NCBI RefSeq assembly: GCF_006363955.1 | Contig: NZ_CP040948.1 | Span: 992,001-1,056,000 of the forward strand | Reading direction: 5' to 3' | Length of the DNA stretch: 64,000 nucleotides | From: Methylophilus medardicus | GTDB lineage: Bacteria > Pseudomonadota > Gammaproteobacteria > Burkholderiales > Methylophilaceae | Part shown: in pieces, positions 44,874 to 58,447 of the stretch | Position numbering within the stretch: the first letter of the stretch is position 1 | Layout: each line of letters begins with the position of its first letter | The notes under the pieces: generated by a model | What the model was told of the DNA's origin: nothing | Databases searched by the model: none | The model's input: only the letters and a program-made list of their open reading frames with translations | Translations under genes and position numbers: made by a program

Positions 44874-45371
44874 TCAATAATCGATGTTTAAAATGTCCAG
44901 TGCTATTGGACCCGCAGGGCGTTGCCAAATGGTGTTGTCACCCACTTTGCGCCCTAATAATGCTTTTGCGACTGGTGACACATAGCTGACCTTGCGCTGC
45001 GCAATGTCAGCCTCGTCTTCACCCACAATCTGAAACACAGATTGTTCGCCGGTCTCATCTTCTATGGTGACTTTCGCCCCAAACAGTACGAGATGACGAG
45101 GTTGCTGCGCCGGGTCTACTAATTGCGCGGATTCCAGCTTGGCTGAGAAATAACGTAGGTCACGTTCTATCTCTGCCAATTTTTGCTGGGCGCTTGGTTC
45201 TTCTTTATGGTCGGCAAGCAGCAAGCGTTCGGTATCCAACTGTTTTATCGCTTGTTGTATCTGCTGCAAGCCCGCTGGTGTCACATAATTCACATGTTCG
45301 CTGATAGGGCGTTCCGGCACATCGGTACCGGCCCGCTCCAGATCGTCTTCTTTAACAAAGCCGCGACTCAT
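44874..45371 (-). CDS. greB: Transcription elongation factor GreB
   Basis: 165 residues. The N-terminal coiled coil (ITxAGLxxIxxxIxxL-type: NYVTPAGLQQIQQAIKQLDTERL, about 28-50) with acidic tip residues and the C-terminal FKBP-like domain (KVTIEDETGEQSVFQIVG, YVSPVAKALLGRKVGD) match GreA/GreB; the length (157-170 for GreB) and the loop favour GreB. Rescues backtracked RNA polymerase by stimulating transcript cleavage. 15 bases downstream of trpS. Confidence 0.9.
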   Translation of the reverse strand: MSRGFVKEDDLERAGTDVPERPISEHVNYVTPAGLQQIQQAIKQLDTERLLLADHKEEPSAQQKLAEIERDLRYFSAKLESAQLVDPAQQPRHLVLFGAKVTIEDETGEQSVFQIVGEDEADIAQRKVSYVSPVAKALLGRKVGDNTIWQRPAGPIALDILNIDY

Positions 45372-45386
45372 GTTAGGGCTGTGCCA

Positions 45387-46406
45387 TTAAAAATACGTCA
45401 GGCCGAGTGCAGCCCGCACTTCACGCATGGTTTGTGCCGCGACTTCACGCGCCTGCTCGGTGCCTTCACGCAACAACTGCAAAATATAACCCTTATCGCT
45501 CGCCAATTCGGCCCGACGCACCCGAATCGGTTCCAGCATTTCTTGTAGTACGGCTTCGAGACGTTTTTTAACAATACTGTCTGCCAGGCCGCCACGGGTG
45601 TAGTGCGCTTTTAATTCCGCCACTGCAGCTTTGTCGGTATCGAAGGCATCTAGGTAAGTGAACGCAATATTGCCTTCCACATGACCGGGGTCTTCAATTT
45701 TTAAGTGTAAGGGGTCGGTATATACCCGTTTCACTGCTTTGCTGACTTCATCTGCAGTGGCACCCAAATTAATCACATTGCCCAATGACTTACTCATCTT
45801 GGCTTTGCCATCAATGCCGGGCAAGCGCCCCAGCTCTGGCACCAACGCTTTAGTTTCGACAAGAATTTCTTGTTGTGTGCTCGCGTTTTTGTAGGTGCGA
45901 TTGAAACGACGTACGATTTCATTGGTTTGTTCAATCATCGGAATCTGGTCTTCGCCTACCGGCACCAATGTCGCTTTAAAGGCAGTAATATCGGCTGCTT
46001 GGCTGACCGGGTAGGTGAGAAAGCCTGCCGGAATATCACGCTCAAAGTCGCGTAGACGAATCTCTTCTTTGACCGTTGGGTTTCTTTCAAGCCGCGCGAC
46101 GGTCACTAGGTTGAGATAATAAAACGCCAATTCGGTCAATTCAGGCACTTGAGACTGAATAAAAATGGTCGACAATGTTGGGTCAATGCCCACTGCCAGA
46201 TAGTCCAGCGCGACCTCCACCACATTACGATGCACTTTATCAATATCATCCATGTTGTCGGTCAGGGCTTGTGCATCCGCCAGCATGACATATTGCTTAT
46301 ATTCGTGCTGGTATTTAACGCGGTTACGCAAGCTACCAACAAAGTGCCCCAGGTGCAACGGGCCAGTTGGGCGATCGCCAGTGAGGATAATAGATTGTGT
46401 GCTCAT
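45387..46406 (-). CDS. trpS: Tryptophanyl-tRNA synthetase
   Basis: 339 residues. HIGH-type motif HLGHFVGS (after DRPTGPL), the KMSKS loop ([10 protein letters not shown]), and the DAQALTDN and [10 protein letters not shown] segments are conserved. Charges tRNA-Trp. Start at ATG 46406 gives the standard [15 protein letters not shown] opening. Located 45 bases after guaA and 15 before greB in the same direction. Confidence 0.96.
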   Translation of the reverse strand: MSTQSIILTGDRPTGPLHLGHFVGSLRNRVKYQHEYKQYVMLADAQALTDNMDDIDKVHRNVVEVALDYLAVGIDPTLSTIFIQSQVPELTELAFYYLNLVTVARLERNPTVKEEIRLRDFERDIPAGFLTYPVSQAADITAFKATLVPVGEDQIPMIEQTNEIVRRFNRTYKNASTQQEILVETKALVPELGRLPGIDGKAKMSKSLGNVINLGATADEVSKAVKRVYTDPLHLKIEDPGHVEGNIAFTYLDAFDTDKAAVAELKAHYTRGGLADSIVKKRLEAVLQEMLEPIRVRRAELASDKGYILQLLREGTEQAREVAAQTMREVRAALGLTYF

Positions 46407-46451
46407 CGTCTTGTTCTCTAATTGATCTTAGATTGGGTGAATGAATAAAAG

Positions 46452-48059
46452 TTATTCCCACTCGATGGTGGCTGGCGGTTTACCCGAAATGTCATAAACC
46501 ACGCGGTTGATGCCACGCACCTCGTTAATGATACGGTTGGAGACTTTACCCAATAGACTGTAGGGCAGTTCTGCCCAATGTGCTGTCATAAAGTCACTCG
46601 TCACCACAGCACGCAAGGCCACCACATAGTCATAGGTGCGGCCATCGCCCATTACGCCCACTGATTTTACTGGCAGAAATACGGTAAACGCTTGGCTGGT
46701 TAAGTCGTACCAAGTTTTGCCAGTTTTTTCGTCTACGGTATTGCGTAATTCTTCAATAAAAATGGCATCGGCGCGTTGTAGCAATAACGCAAAATCACGT
46801 TTCACCTCGCCCAGGATGCGCACGCCCAAGCCAGGGCCAGGAAACGGATGACGGTACACCATGTCGCGCGGCAAGCCCAAAGCGACGCCTAACTCACGCA
46901 CTTCGTCTTTAAACAGGTCGCGCAAAGGCTCCAACAGCTTGAGGCCGAGTTGCTCAGGCAGTCCGCCGACGTTGTGATGGCTTTTAATAGTGACTGCTTT
47001 TTTGGATTTGGCCCCACCGGATTCAATCACATCCGGATAAATTGTGCCTTGTGCCAGGAATGTCGCGCCCTGATGGCCTTTACCGCTGGCTTTCAGTTTT
47101 GCGGCTTCGGCTTTGAATACCTCAACAAACTCAGCACCGATGATCTTACGTTTGGCTTCCGGGTCGCTGACACCTGCCAGCTTGCCCATAAATTGCTCGG
47201 TCGCATCGACGCGGATGACGTTTGCATGCAAACGGCCAGCAAACATGTCCATCACCATGTCACCTTCATTCAGGCGTAACAAGCCATGGTCAACAAACAC
47301 ACAGGTTAGTTGGTCGCCAATGGCGCGGTGGATCAGTGCTGCAGCCACGGAAGAATCAACGCCGCCTGACAAACCCAAAATAACTTCTTCATCACCGACT
47401 TGTGCTTTGATTTTGGCGACTGCTTCGCTGATGTAGTCCCCCATGATCCAATCGGGTTTGGCCGCGCAGATATCCAACACAAAGCGCTCCAGCATGGCTT
47501 GGCCTTGTTTGGTATGCGTCACCTCAGGGTGAAATTGCACAGCATAGAAACGGCGCGCTTCATCGGCCATGGCGGCAATCGGCGTGGTATCGTTGCTGGC
47601 GATGACTTTAAACCCGGCTGGCAACTCAGTGACTTTATCGCCGTGACTCATCCAGACGTCAATCAGACCATGCCCCTCAGCATTGGTGGCATCCTGAATG
47701 TCGCGGAACAGTGCAGAATGGCCCCGTGCACGCACTTGCGCATAACCAAACTCACGCTTGGTGCCTGCTTCTACTTTGCCGCCGAGTTGCTGTGCCATGG
47801 TTTGCATGCCATAGCAGATGCCCATAACGGGCACACCTAATTCAAACACCGCCTGTGGTGCCTTATCTGTTTCGGCTTCGTAGACACTGGCGTGGCTGCC
47901 GCTCAGGATAATGCCATCTGCTCCAAAGCTTTGCACAAACGCGTCAGACACATCGCATGGATGGATTTCACAGTAGACATGGGCTTCACGCACACGACGG
48001 GCAATTAACTGGGTGACTTGAGAGCCGAAATCGAGAATCAGAATTTTTGAGTGAGACAT
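46452..48059 (-). CDS. guaA: GMP synthase (glutamine-hydrolysing)
   Basis: 535 residues. N-terminal class I amidotransferase with nucleophile Cys in [14 protein letters not shown] and the HPEVTHT triad; the ATP-PPase loop [11 protein letters not shown], and a C-terminal dimerisation domain ending with KPPATIEWE. Converts XMP to GMP. The region directly upstream of ATG 48059 has no Shine-Dalgarno sequence; a hairpin-repeat (48066-48135) lies between it and guaB. Second gene in guaB-guaA. Confidence 0.97.
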   Translation of the reverse strand: MSHSKILILDFGSQVTQLIARRVREAHVYCEIHPCDVSDAFVQSFGADGIILSGSHASVYEAETDKAPQAVFELGVPVMGICYGMQTMAQQLGGKVEAGTKREFGYAQVRARGHSALFRDIQDATNAEGHGLIDVWMSHGDKVTELPAGFKVIASNDTTPIAAMADEARRFYAVQFHPEVTHTKQGQAMLERFVLDICAAKPDWIMGDYISEAVAKIKAQVGDEEVILGLSGGVDSSVAAALIHRAIGDQLTCVFVDHGLLRLNEGDMVMDMFAGRLHANVIRVDATEQFMGKLAGVSDPEAKRKIIGAEFVEVFKAEAAKLKASGKGHQGATFLAQGTIYPDVIESGGAKSKKAVTIKSHHNVGGLPEQLGLKLLEPLRDLFKDEVRELGVALGLPRDMVYRHPFPGPGLGVRILGEVKRDFALLLQRADAIFIEELRNTVDEKTGKTWYDLTSQAFTVFLPVKSVGVMGDGRTYDYVVALRAVVTSDFMTAHWAELPYSLLGKVSNRIINEVRGINRVVYDISGKPPATIEWE

Positions 48060-48065
48060 TGTTTA

Positions 48066-48135
48066 GCCACAGAGTGCACAGAGGACACAGCGTCTGAGAG
48101 TATTCATTCTCTGCGACTGCTGTGTCCTCTGTGGC
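48066..48135 (-). repeat. Palindromic repeat with ACAGAG motif between guaB and guaA
   Basis: A 15-base perfect inverted repeat (CACAGAGGACACAGC at 48077-48091 and GCTGTGTCCTCTGTG at 48119-48133) is joined by a loop with a smaller inner stem (GAGA/TCTC); an outer GCCACAGAG/CTCTGTGGC extends it to 48066-48135. It resembles the ACAGAG-iterated intergenic repeats scattered in many bacterial genomes. It occupies the whole gap and leaves no ribosome site for guaA. Confidence 0.75.
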
Positions 48136-48155
48136 GTTAAATAAAAAATAAGAAG

Positions 48156-49625
<1,470 letters not shown>

Positions 49626-49641
49626 TTATCTCCAAAATATA

Positions 49642-49670
49642 ATTATACCGATTTCATTTTGCCTTGACAA
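49642..49670 (-). promoter_or_regulatory. Sigma-70 promoter of guaB
   Basis: Minus strand TTGTCA (-35), 17 bases, TATAAT (-10), about 25 bases before the guaB ATG. The match to consensus is nearly perfect. Confidence 0.85.
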
Positions 49671-49753
49671 AGCGTTTTGCATTTTTAAGCGCGAGAGGGC
49701 TGGTGTTTGGCATGGTTTGTGCATGGTAGTTTTTAAATAAGCGTAGGGCGTGA

Positions 49754-50239
49754 ATGATAATGAAAATATGGAATCTGCTGTTGGCGGGATGTTTGCTGTG
49801 CACGCTGCAGGCAAATGCCGAAATCTATAAGTGGCGCGATGACAAAGGCGTGATGAATTACTCTGACATTCCACCGCAGACGGGGATTAACAACACGCAA
49901 AAAATTAAGGCAGCGACGGTGCCGAATGACCGTCCACTGACGCGCTCAGACAGTTATCAGCCTGAAGAAGCGGCGGCTGTACCGAAGCGAACCGCAGAAG
50001 GCGGTGAGGCGAATGCCGGCGGTGGAACCACCGAGGCCGAGGCATTAAAAGCAATGCAAGCGCGTTTAAAAGCGCAAAATTGTGCATCAGCACGCTCTAA
50101 TTACCGTAATTATGCGGTGGGTGGCCGCATGCAAAATGTGAACGAAGACGGTCAGAGAGAGTATTTGGGCGACGATCAGATTAAAGAGGCTCTGGCTCGA
50201 GCGCAGCAAGAGATTGACGAAAATTGTCCACCTGAGTAA
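49754..50239 (+). CDS. Exported DUF4124-domain protein
   Basis: 161 residues. Signal peptide (about 3-22, ending ANA), then the DUF4124 core (EIYKWRDDKGVMNYSDIPP), an unstructured charged middle with Gly/Glu and Thr, and a C-terminal helical part with two cysteines (QNCASARSNYRNY and DENCPPE) that could form a disulfide. ATG 49754 is preceded by AGGG; ATG 49760 is in frame. DUF4124 proteins are common in Betaproteobacteria; function not known. Divergent from guaB. Confidence 0.87.
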   Translation: MIMKIWNLLLAGCLLCTLQANAEIYKWRDDKGVMNYSDIPPQTGINNTQKIKAATVPNDRPLTRSDSYQPEEAAAVPKRTAEGGEANAGGGTTEAEALKAMQARLKAQNCASARSNYRNYAVGGRMQNVNEDGQREYLGDDQIKEALARAQQEIDENCPPE

Positions 50240-50258
50240 CCAAAGTGCCCATGCTTGC

Positions 50259-50564
50259 TCAGGGTTTGCTGTTTTTGCTGGCTGCCCGTTGCCGCCTAGC
50301 TTCTTTTGGATTCGCCAGCAGCGGGCGGTAAATTTCAACCCGATCCATTGCTTTGAGTGTTGTTGTGGCAGGCACCTGCTTGCCGAAAATGCCTAGCACC
50401 AAGGGGCGCGTAGCGATCTCCGGATGTTGCTGGACTATGCCGCTTAACTCAACAGCCTGCAAAGCGGTTGTGCCCAATGTGACTGAGAGCGTCATCAAGG
50501 TTTGGGCTTGCGGTAAGGCATAGGCGACCTCAACCTGAATCATCTTTTGCAGTGCATCTGTCAT
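50259..50564 (-). CDS. rnfH: RnfH-family ubiquitin-like protein
   Basis: 101 residues from ATG 50564; GTG 50573 is an alternative overlapping ratA. Contains the typical RnfH features: QVEVAYALPQAQTLMTLSV, LVLGIFGKQVPATTTLKAMDRVEIYRPLLANPKEARRQRA. Beta-grasp fold, small. It follows ratA immediately, a conserved pairing near smpB. Role uncertain; family named after an rnf operon gene. Confidence 0.9.
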   Translation of the reverse strand: MTDALQKMIQVEVAYALPQAQTLMTLSVTLGTTALQAVELSGIVQQHPEIATRPLVLGIFGKQVPATTTLKAMDRVEIYRPLLANPKEARRQRAASKNSKP

Positions 50565-50569
50565 GTGAA

Positions 50570-51004
50570 TCACTTCAGATATTTTTTATCGGCCTGTTTG
50601 ACAAAGCTGTCCACAAACGTATTGGCAATATGGCTGAATACAGGCGCGATGATGCGTTCAATCAGGCTATTGGCAAACACATACTCCAGTTTGAATTCAA
50701 TTTTGCAGGCGTCTTCACGCAGTTCAATAAAATGCCAGTGTCCGGTCAGTTGTTTGAAAGGACCGTCGACCAATGTGATATTCATGTGATGCGGGTATTG
50801 CTTGTGATTGCGCGTGGTGAAGTGCTGTTGAATGCCATGATAGCGAATATGAATCGTCGCTTGCGTGGCTTGGTCGGAGCGTTCAATGAGTTCGCTGCCG
50901 CCACACCATGGCAAAAAGGTGGGGTAGTCCTCCACCGCGTCGACGAGTTGAAACATGGCTGCACAAGAGTGCATGACCAATACGGTTTTTTCTACTTGAG
51001 CCAT
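50570..51004 (-). CDS. ratA: RatA-type ribosome-associated protein (COQ10/START-like)
   Basis: 144 residues. A START-like fold: MAQVEKTVLVMHSCAAMFQLVDAVEDYPTFLPWC, GPFKQLTGHWHF and the C-terminal helix with FSHIANTFVDSFVKQADKKY. Matches the polyketide-cyclase/COQ10 family of which E. coli RatA is a member, adjacent to rnfH and divergent from smpB as usual. May bind ubiquinone precursors or affect ribosome association; the toxin claim for RatA is not established for this homologue. Confidence 0.88.
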   Translation of the reverse strand: MAQVEKTVLVMHSCAAMFQLVDAVEDYPTFLPWCGGSELIERSDQATQATIHIRYHGIQQHFTTRNHKQYPHHMNITLVDGPFKQLTGHWHFIELREDACKIEFKLEYVFANSLIERIIAPVFSHIANTFVDSFVKQADKKYLK

Positions 51005-51074
51005 TGCGTCAGAACAGAATCCGGTTTTGAGTTAAAATGCTATTTTAAGTGATTTAAGTCTGCACACCAGCGTT

Positions 51075-51530
51075 ATGAGCATCGCGCAAAACAAAAAAGC
51101 GTTTTTTGACTATTTTATCGAAGAAAAGCATGAGGCTGGCCTCGTGCTCGAAGGGTGGGAAGTCAAAGCGATTCGTGATAACCGCACGAATCTGAAAGAA
51201 GCCTACGTCGTGGTGATGCGCGATGAGCTGTATTTGATCGGCTGCCACATTACTCCCTTGGGTGCGGCATCTACGCATGTGCGTCCGGATGCCATTCGTA
51301 GCCGCAAGTTGTTGTTGCATCGTGAAGAGATCGACAAACTGATGGTTAAAGTCGAACGCGCGGGTTATACCTTGGTGCCCTTGGACATGCATTTTACGCG
51401 CGGGCGCGTTAAGGTGCAGATCGGACTGGCCAAGGGTAAAAAGCAACATGACAAGCGCGATACTGAAAAAGAGCGCGACTGGAAGCGGGAGCAAAACCAG
51501 CTGCTCAAGAACAAGCAGCGCGAGCGCTGA
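51075..51530 (+). CDS. smpB: SsrA-binding protein
   Basis: 151 residues. Canonical Smp[41 protein letters not shown], then [15 protein letters not shown], and the basic C-terminal tail [21 protein letters not shown]. Partners tmRNA for trans-translation at stalled ribosomes. The ssrA gene itself is not found in this window. ATG at 51075; followed by a hairpin terminator. Confidence 0.96.
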   Translation: MSIAQNKKAFFDYFIEEKHEAGLVLEGWEVKAIRDNRTNLKEAYVVVMRDELYLIGCHITPLGAASTHVRPDAIRSRKLLLHREEIDKLMVKVERAGYTLVPLDMHFTRGRVKVQIGLAKGKKQHDKRDTEKERDWKREQNQLLKNKQRER

Positions 51531-51570
51531 TTTGGTCTGACCACATGATTTGCAATCGTGCATCGCATTG

Positions 51571-51599
51571 GCGCAACAGGCCTGCCTGTTGCGCTTTTG
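51571..51599 (+). terminator. Terminator after smpB
   Basis: GCGCAACAGG-CCTG-CCTGTTGCGC followed by TTTTGT, 40 bases beyond the smpB stop. Confidence 0.85.
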
Positions 51600-51631
51600 T
51601 ATTTAATGGGCTCGTCTTGGCCATGTTGCGT

Positions 51632-52483
51632 TCAATGATTGGCTTGCGAGGCTAAGGTACGCAAGACGGCAGGGAGCATCGGGCTCAGATCTTCCGCAAT
51701 CAAGCCGGGGCCAAATAATGTCGCGGCGCTGCCGTGCATCCAGCATGCGGCTGCCGTGGCTTCAAAAGCAGGCATGCCTTGCGCTAACAATCCTGTAATG
51801 AGCCCCGCTAACACATCACCTGCGCCTGCGGTTGCCAACGTGGGGGGCGCATTATTGTTGAGCAAAATACGGCCATCTGCGCTGGCAATAATCGAGACAG
51901 CACCTTTCAATAAAAGCGTGGCATTAAAAGTACGCGCTGCCGCTTGTGCTTGCGCAATCTTGAGTGTCTGTGTGGCCGCGATGGTGTGGCCCGTGAGTTT
52001 TGCGAACTCCCCTGCATGAGGCGTCAGCACGCAGGGTCCTTTCACCGCATCTGCCAACGTCTGCGGCTGTTCAGCGAAGGCGGTGAGGGCGTCGGCATCA
52101 ATGACCACCGGCTTGCCGGTGCGTAGTAGGTCCAAGGTGCTTGATCGGGTATGCTCGCTGATACCTGCGCCCGGTCCGATTAAATAGGCATTAATCCGTT
52201 CATCGTCAACCAATTGCGCCAGCGTTGCCGCATTGGCGTAGGGTTTGACGATGATACTCAACAACTGACTCGCATAAATCTGAAAAGCAATCTCAGGCAC
52301 CGCCAGCACGGTAATGCCAGCACCCACACGTGCGGCTGCCACGGCTGCCAGCCTGGCGGCGCCTGTCATCGGGTAGCCGCCTTCAATGAAGACATAACCA
52401 CGACTATACTTGTGGCTGTCTGTTTGCAAGGTCGGCAGTAGGTGCAGCCAGTGTTTTGGCTGATTCATCATTTGATCGTTCAT
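51632..52483 (-). CDS. nnrD: ADP-dependent NAD(P)H-hydrate dehydratase (NnrD/CARKD-like)
   Basis: 283 residues from ATG 52483 (upstream frame to 52549 lacks family similarity). Ribokinase-like fold with the ATP/ADP site in LATAGAGDVLAGLI and the segments GGYPMTGAARLAAVAAARVGAG, GPGAGIS and VIDADALTAF, as well as LTPHAGEFAKL, are diagnostic of the dehydratase domain. The NnrE epimerase domain (usually fused N-terminally) is absent, so this is the short, stand-alone type. Repairs hydrated NADH and NADPH. Stands between smpB (convergent) and pyrG (divergent). Confidence 0.9.
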   Translation of the reverse strand: MNDQMMNQPKHWLHLLPTLQTDSHKYSRGYVFIEGGYPMTGAARLAAVAAARVGAGITVLAVPEIAFQIYASQLLSIIVKPYANAATLAQLVDDERINAYLIGPGAGISEHTRSSTLDLLRTGKPVVIDADALTAFAEQPQTLADAVKGPCVLTPHAGEFAKLTGHTIAATQTLKIAQAQAAARTFNATLLLKGAVSIIASADGRILLNNNAPPTLATAGAGDVLAGLITGLLAQGMPAFEATAAACWMHGSAATLFGPGLIAEDLSPMLPAVLRTLASQANH

Positions 52484-52593
52484 GCAGTTATTGTATGACT
52501 GAACGACGGCGATAGCGAATCTGGCGTCGATTTTATCGTTCGCCTTCATTGTGGGGGAAGGGGCTTTACGGTAAAATGTTCTCCCGTCTGTAA

Positions 52594-54249
<1,656 letters not shown>

Positions 54250-54258
54250 GGAATTTTC

Positions 54259-55098
54259 ATGAAGTTATGCGGTTTTGACGTTGGTATCGAACATCCGTTA
54301 TTTTTAATCGCGGGCCCTTGTGTCATTGAATCTAAACAAATGGCGATTGATACCGCGGGCCAGTTAAAGGAAATGGCGGCTCGCATTGGGGTGCCATTTA
54401 TTTATAAATCCTCTTACGACAAAGCCAACCGCAGCTCGACCAAAACATTCCGTGGCTTTGGCATGGAAGAAGGCCTGAAAATTTTGGATGAAGTGCGTGC
54501 GCAAATTGGTGTGCCGATTTTGACGGATGTACATACTGAGGCGCAGGTACCGCATGTGGCCGCAGTGGTGGATGTCTTACAAACACCTGCATTCTTGTGT
54601 CGTCAAACCGATTTTATTGTCGCTTGTGCGCAGTCCGGCAAGCCAGTGAACATTAAAAAAGGCCAGTTTCTCGCCCCTGGCGATATGAAACAAGTGGTTA
54701 ACAAAGCCAAAGAAGCCAATGGTGGTGTAGATAACATCATGGTGTGCGAACGCGGTGCTTCGTTTGGCTATAATACTTTGGTGTCTGATATGCGTGGCCT
54801 CGCCATCATGCGCGAAACCCATTGCCCAGTAGTGTTTGATGCAACGCACTCGGTACAACAGCCTGGCGGTCAAGGGGACAAGAGTGGTGGTCAGCGCGAG
54901 TTTGTGCCGGTGTTGGCGCGTGCGGCAGTAGCCAGCGGTATTGCCGGTGTGTTCATGGAAACCCATCCAGACCCCAGCCAAGCGCTGTCTGATGGCCCCA
55001 ATGCCTGGCCTTTGAGCAAAATGGAAGATTTGATGCATCTGCTGGTCGACTTAGATAAGTTGGTGAAAAAAGCCGGCTTTGCAGAACTCAACCTATAA
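54259..55098 (+). CDS. kdsA: 2-dehydro-3-deoxyphosphooctonate aldolase (KDO-8-P synthase)
   Basis: 279 residues. Contains the family segments [37 protein letters not shown], and [26 protein letters not shown], plus [17 protein letters not shown]. Condenses PEP with arabinose-5-P to make KDO-8-P for LPS. It begins 9 bases after pyrG with an AAGGA-like site. Confidence 0.97.
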   Translation: MKLCGFDVGIEHPLFLIAGPCVIESKQMAIDTAGQLKEMAARIGVPFIYKSSYDKANRSSTKTFRGFGMEEGLKILDEVRAQIGVPILTDVHTEAQVPHVAAVVDVLQTPAFLCRQTDFIVACAQSGKPVNIKKGQFLAPGDMKQVVNKAKEANGGVDNIMVCERGASFGYNTLVSDMRGLAIMRETHCPVVFDATHSVQQPGGQGDKSGGQREFVPVLARAAVASGIAGVFMETHPDPSQALSDGPNAWPLSKMEDLMHLLVDLDKLVKKAGFAELNL

Positions 55099-55124
55099 TT
55101 TAATTTTATTGAAGATAAGGATAA

Positions 55125-56414
<1,290 letters not shown>

Positions 56415-56458
56415 CCAACGCTCAACGGATTCGGGCTCACGATCACTGATAGGTCCAC

Positions 56459-56836
56459 GTGCGTAAACTCACAGTCGTATTGGTGGTCTTGATTGCCCTG
56501 CTGCAATATCCATTGTGGCTGGGTAAGGGTAGCTGGTTGCGTGTTTGGCAATATTCACAACAGATTAGCGCGCATGAAAAACGCAATGAATATTACCGGC
56601 AGCGCAACGACACCTTACGCGAAGAAGTGCGTGACTTGAAACAAGGCCAATCTGCGATTGAAGAGCGCGCGCGAAGCGAACTCGGCTTGCTCAAAGAAGA
56701 TGAAGTGTTTTATCAAGTGATTCAAAACAAGCAGACAGTAACTGGTAAGTCGAAACCGGTTGCAGAGAAGTCAGTAGTGGCCGACCCAGCGCTGCTGGTG
56801 CCCAAGCAGGTGGAAAGCCCACCGAAACAGCAATAA
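56459..56836 (+). CDS. ftsB: Cell-division protein FtsB
   Basis: 125 residues from GTG 56459. An N-terminal membrane helix (about 4-21), then a coiled coil (about 30-70) and the conserved IEERARSELGLLKEDEVFYQV segment. The Lys/Pro-rich tail (about 85-125) is longer than in E. coli FtsB (103). Bridges FtsL and FtsQ in the divisome. Follows eno by 44 bases; the shared terminator follows. Confidence 0.92.
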   Translation: MRKLTVVLVVLIALLQYPLWLGKGSWLRVWQYSQQISAHEKRNEYYRQRNDTLREEVRDLKQGQSAIEERARSELGLLKEDEVFYQVIQNKQTVTGKSKPVAEKSVVADPALLVPKQVESPPKQQ

Positions 56837-56861
56837 AAAAGGCGCATTAAGCGCCTTTTTT
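56835..56861. terminator. Shared terminator between ftsB and ygfZ
   Basis: AAAAAAGGCGC-ATTAA-GCGCCTTTTTT, between convergent genes. Confidence 0.92.
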
Positions 56862-56875
56862 ATTACCTTGATCTA

Positions 56876-57880
56876 CTAAGGTAAGGGGTAGGGCAAGTCC
56901 TCAAACAGTAAGGGTTGGCCTTGCCACTGAATTGCACCCGCCTCTTTGGCCTCTAAACGGCATTCCGCCAGTAGCCACCAACCATGATTCGCCGAGGGCG
57001 CTACGCGGACCAATTGACCGGCCTCTTGTTGCTGCGCATCATGCACTGCATCGCCTGCTTGTGGTCTGGCAGCACCTGTGGGCAACTGTGCTAAGAGGGT
57101 GCGACGTTTTACTTTACCTAGGTAATGCGTGCGGGCGACGATCTCTTGTCCGGTGTAACAGCCTTTTTTAAAGTTAATCCCATTTAAGGCATCTAAGTTG
57201 ATCATTTGTGGCACAAACTGCTCTTTGGTGGCTGCATAGACTTGCGGTACGCCAGCTTGTATTTCTAACGCTTCCCAGTCGGCCGTACTCGCGGGGCTGA
57301 ATGATGTCGAAAACGCTTGCCAGCTGGCGCTTGCTAACGCGCTGTCGATCAGGAATAAGGCGCGCTGCTGGTGGCCTGCATCCGCCAAGCGAATTAGGGT
57401 GCCATCATGCGTTTGCGCTGATTGATGGGCAGTGGCTGGCAATGCTGCGATGTGACTAGCAAGCTCGTCGCTGGCCAAGCCCATGGCCACCAAGCGTTCA
57501 CTGGCATCTTCAATCAGCACTTTGCTACGCAAGACGAACATCCGTAGACGTTTAATCAAATCAGGGATCAGTTCGTGCGGGCATTGCAAATAAATAACAT
57601 CGTTGATCGTAAAGCTATAAAACAACGCTAATAAACGGCCTTTGGCCGTGCAATAGCCATTCCATTGCGCACCTTGTGCAAGCAGTTTAATATCGTTAGT
57701 CAGTTGGCCTTGCAAAAAGGCGACACTGTCGGACCCGCTGACAGCAATCAGCCCGTTGCATGAGAGATCATATAGCTTTGCGTTGGCCGTGGTGGCTTCG
57801 AAAGCGGCCTCACCCTGTGCATTCAACTGCGCGCCTTGCGTGATTAAAAATGATTGCCATGCGGTTGCTGGGCTGGACAT
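56876..57880 (-). CDS. ygfZ: Folate-dependent tRNA-modifying/Fe-S repair protein YgfZ
   Basis: 334 residues. The signature K-G-C-Y-x-G-Q-E (FKKGCYTGQEIVAR) identifies YgfZ, a GCV-T-like folate protein that supports Fe-S enzyme maintenance. The N-terminal LSCNGLIAVSGSDSVAFLQGQLTNDI segment is also conserved. Divergent from a YgfX-like gene, with 56 bases between start codons. Confidence 0.95.
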   Translation of the reverse strand: MSSPATAWQSFLITQGAQLNAQGEAAFEATTANAKLYDLSCNGLIAVSGSDSVAFLQGQLTNDIKLLAQGAQWNGYCTAKGRLLALFYSFTINDVIYLQCPHELIPDLIKRLRMFVLRSKVLIEDASERLVAMGLASDELASHIAALPATAHQSAQTHDGTLIRLADAGHQQRALFLIDSALASASWQAFSTSFSPASTADWEALEIQAGVPQVYAATKEQFVPQMINLDALNGINFKKGCYTGQEIVARTHYLGKVKRRTLLAQLPTGAARPQAGDAVHDAQQQEAGQLVRVAPSANHGWWLLAECRLEAKEAGAIQWQGQPLLFEDLPYPLP

Positions 57881-57936
57881 AAATACGGTTCCTTTTGCGT
57901 CTATGCATAGAGGAATGCACAGTCGCGACGATCGAG

Positions 57937-58434
57937 ATGAAAAAAGCTATTCTACCAAGTGAAATTGATTTGCACTTTAAAACTTCATATTTGTTATGGG
58001 GATGGTGCGGGCTATTTTCAATCTTGATCGTGGTGTGTGTGAGCCGTTTTTTGCCGACGGTTTTTGCTGTCGCAGCGCTATTCATGTATGGCCTGGCGTG
58101 TTTTTGGCAATGGACGCAATTGCCCGCCACGCGTTGGTCATGGAGCGCACAGTCCTTGCGCGTGGATGTGTATGGTCGAATGACGCTTACCAATACATTC
58201 GGTCAGACCTGGTCATTTTCTGTGCGCGGCGATAGTGTTGTCCATCCTGCGTGCATCGTATTACATTTGGGCGATTTAGCGCTGACGGTAGAAGGTAATC
58301 AAACCCATGATATCGAGCCATTGCCTTTTTTGAGCCGCTTTTGCATGCCAAAGCGCCTACTGATTCTGCCAGACCAAGCTGACGCACAAACGCTGAAGGC
58401 GTTGCGCGTCTGGTTGAAGTGGGGGTTGCAGTAA
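57937..58434 (+). CDS. YgfX-like small membrane protein
   Basis: 165 residues from ATG 57937; TTG 57895 is in frame. Two adjacent hydrophobic segments (about 19-60) are followed by a soluble part with W-x-W, L-x-V-x-x-x-G and a C-terminal segment ILPDQADAQTLKALRVWLKWGLQ. This resembles YgfX (CptA, DUF1434-type), where a two-helix anchor precedes the LLLPD-x-L-x-x-x-x-R-x-LRV-L tail. E. coli YgfX is encoded near sdhE (ygfY); there is none in this window. The match is partial. Confidence 0.55.
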   Translation: MKKAILPSEIDLHFKTSYLLWGWCGLFSILIVVCVSRFLPTVFAVAALFMYGLACFWQWTQLPATRWSWSAQSLRVDVYGRMTLTNTFGQTWSFSVRGDSVVHPACIVLHLGDLALTVEGNQTHDIEPLPFLSRFCMPKRLLILPDQADAQTLKALRVWLKWGLQ

Positions 58435-58447
58435 TCGTTTGCGCTGG

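Noticed and set aside
49626-49874. 82-codon minus-strand frame upstream of guaB
   Set aside because: It covers the guaB promoter and is antisense to the start of the DUF4124 gene.
57756-57962. 68-codon plus-strand frame in the ygfZ start region
   Set aside because: Antisense to ygfZ and overlaps the start of the YgfX-like gene in another frame.
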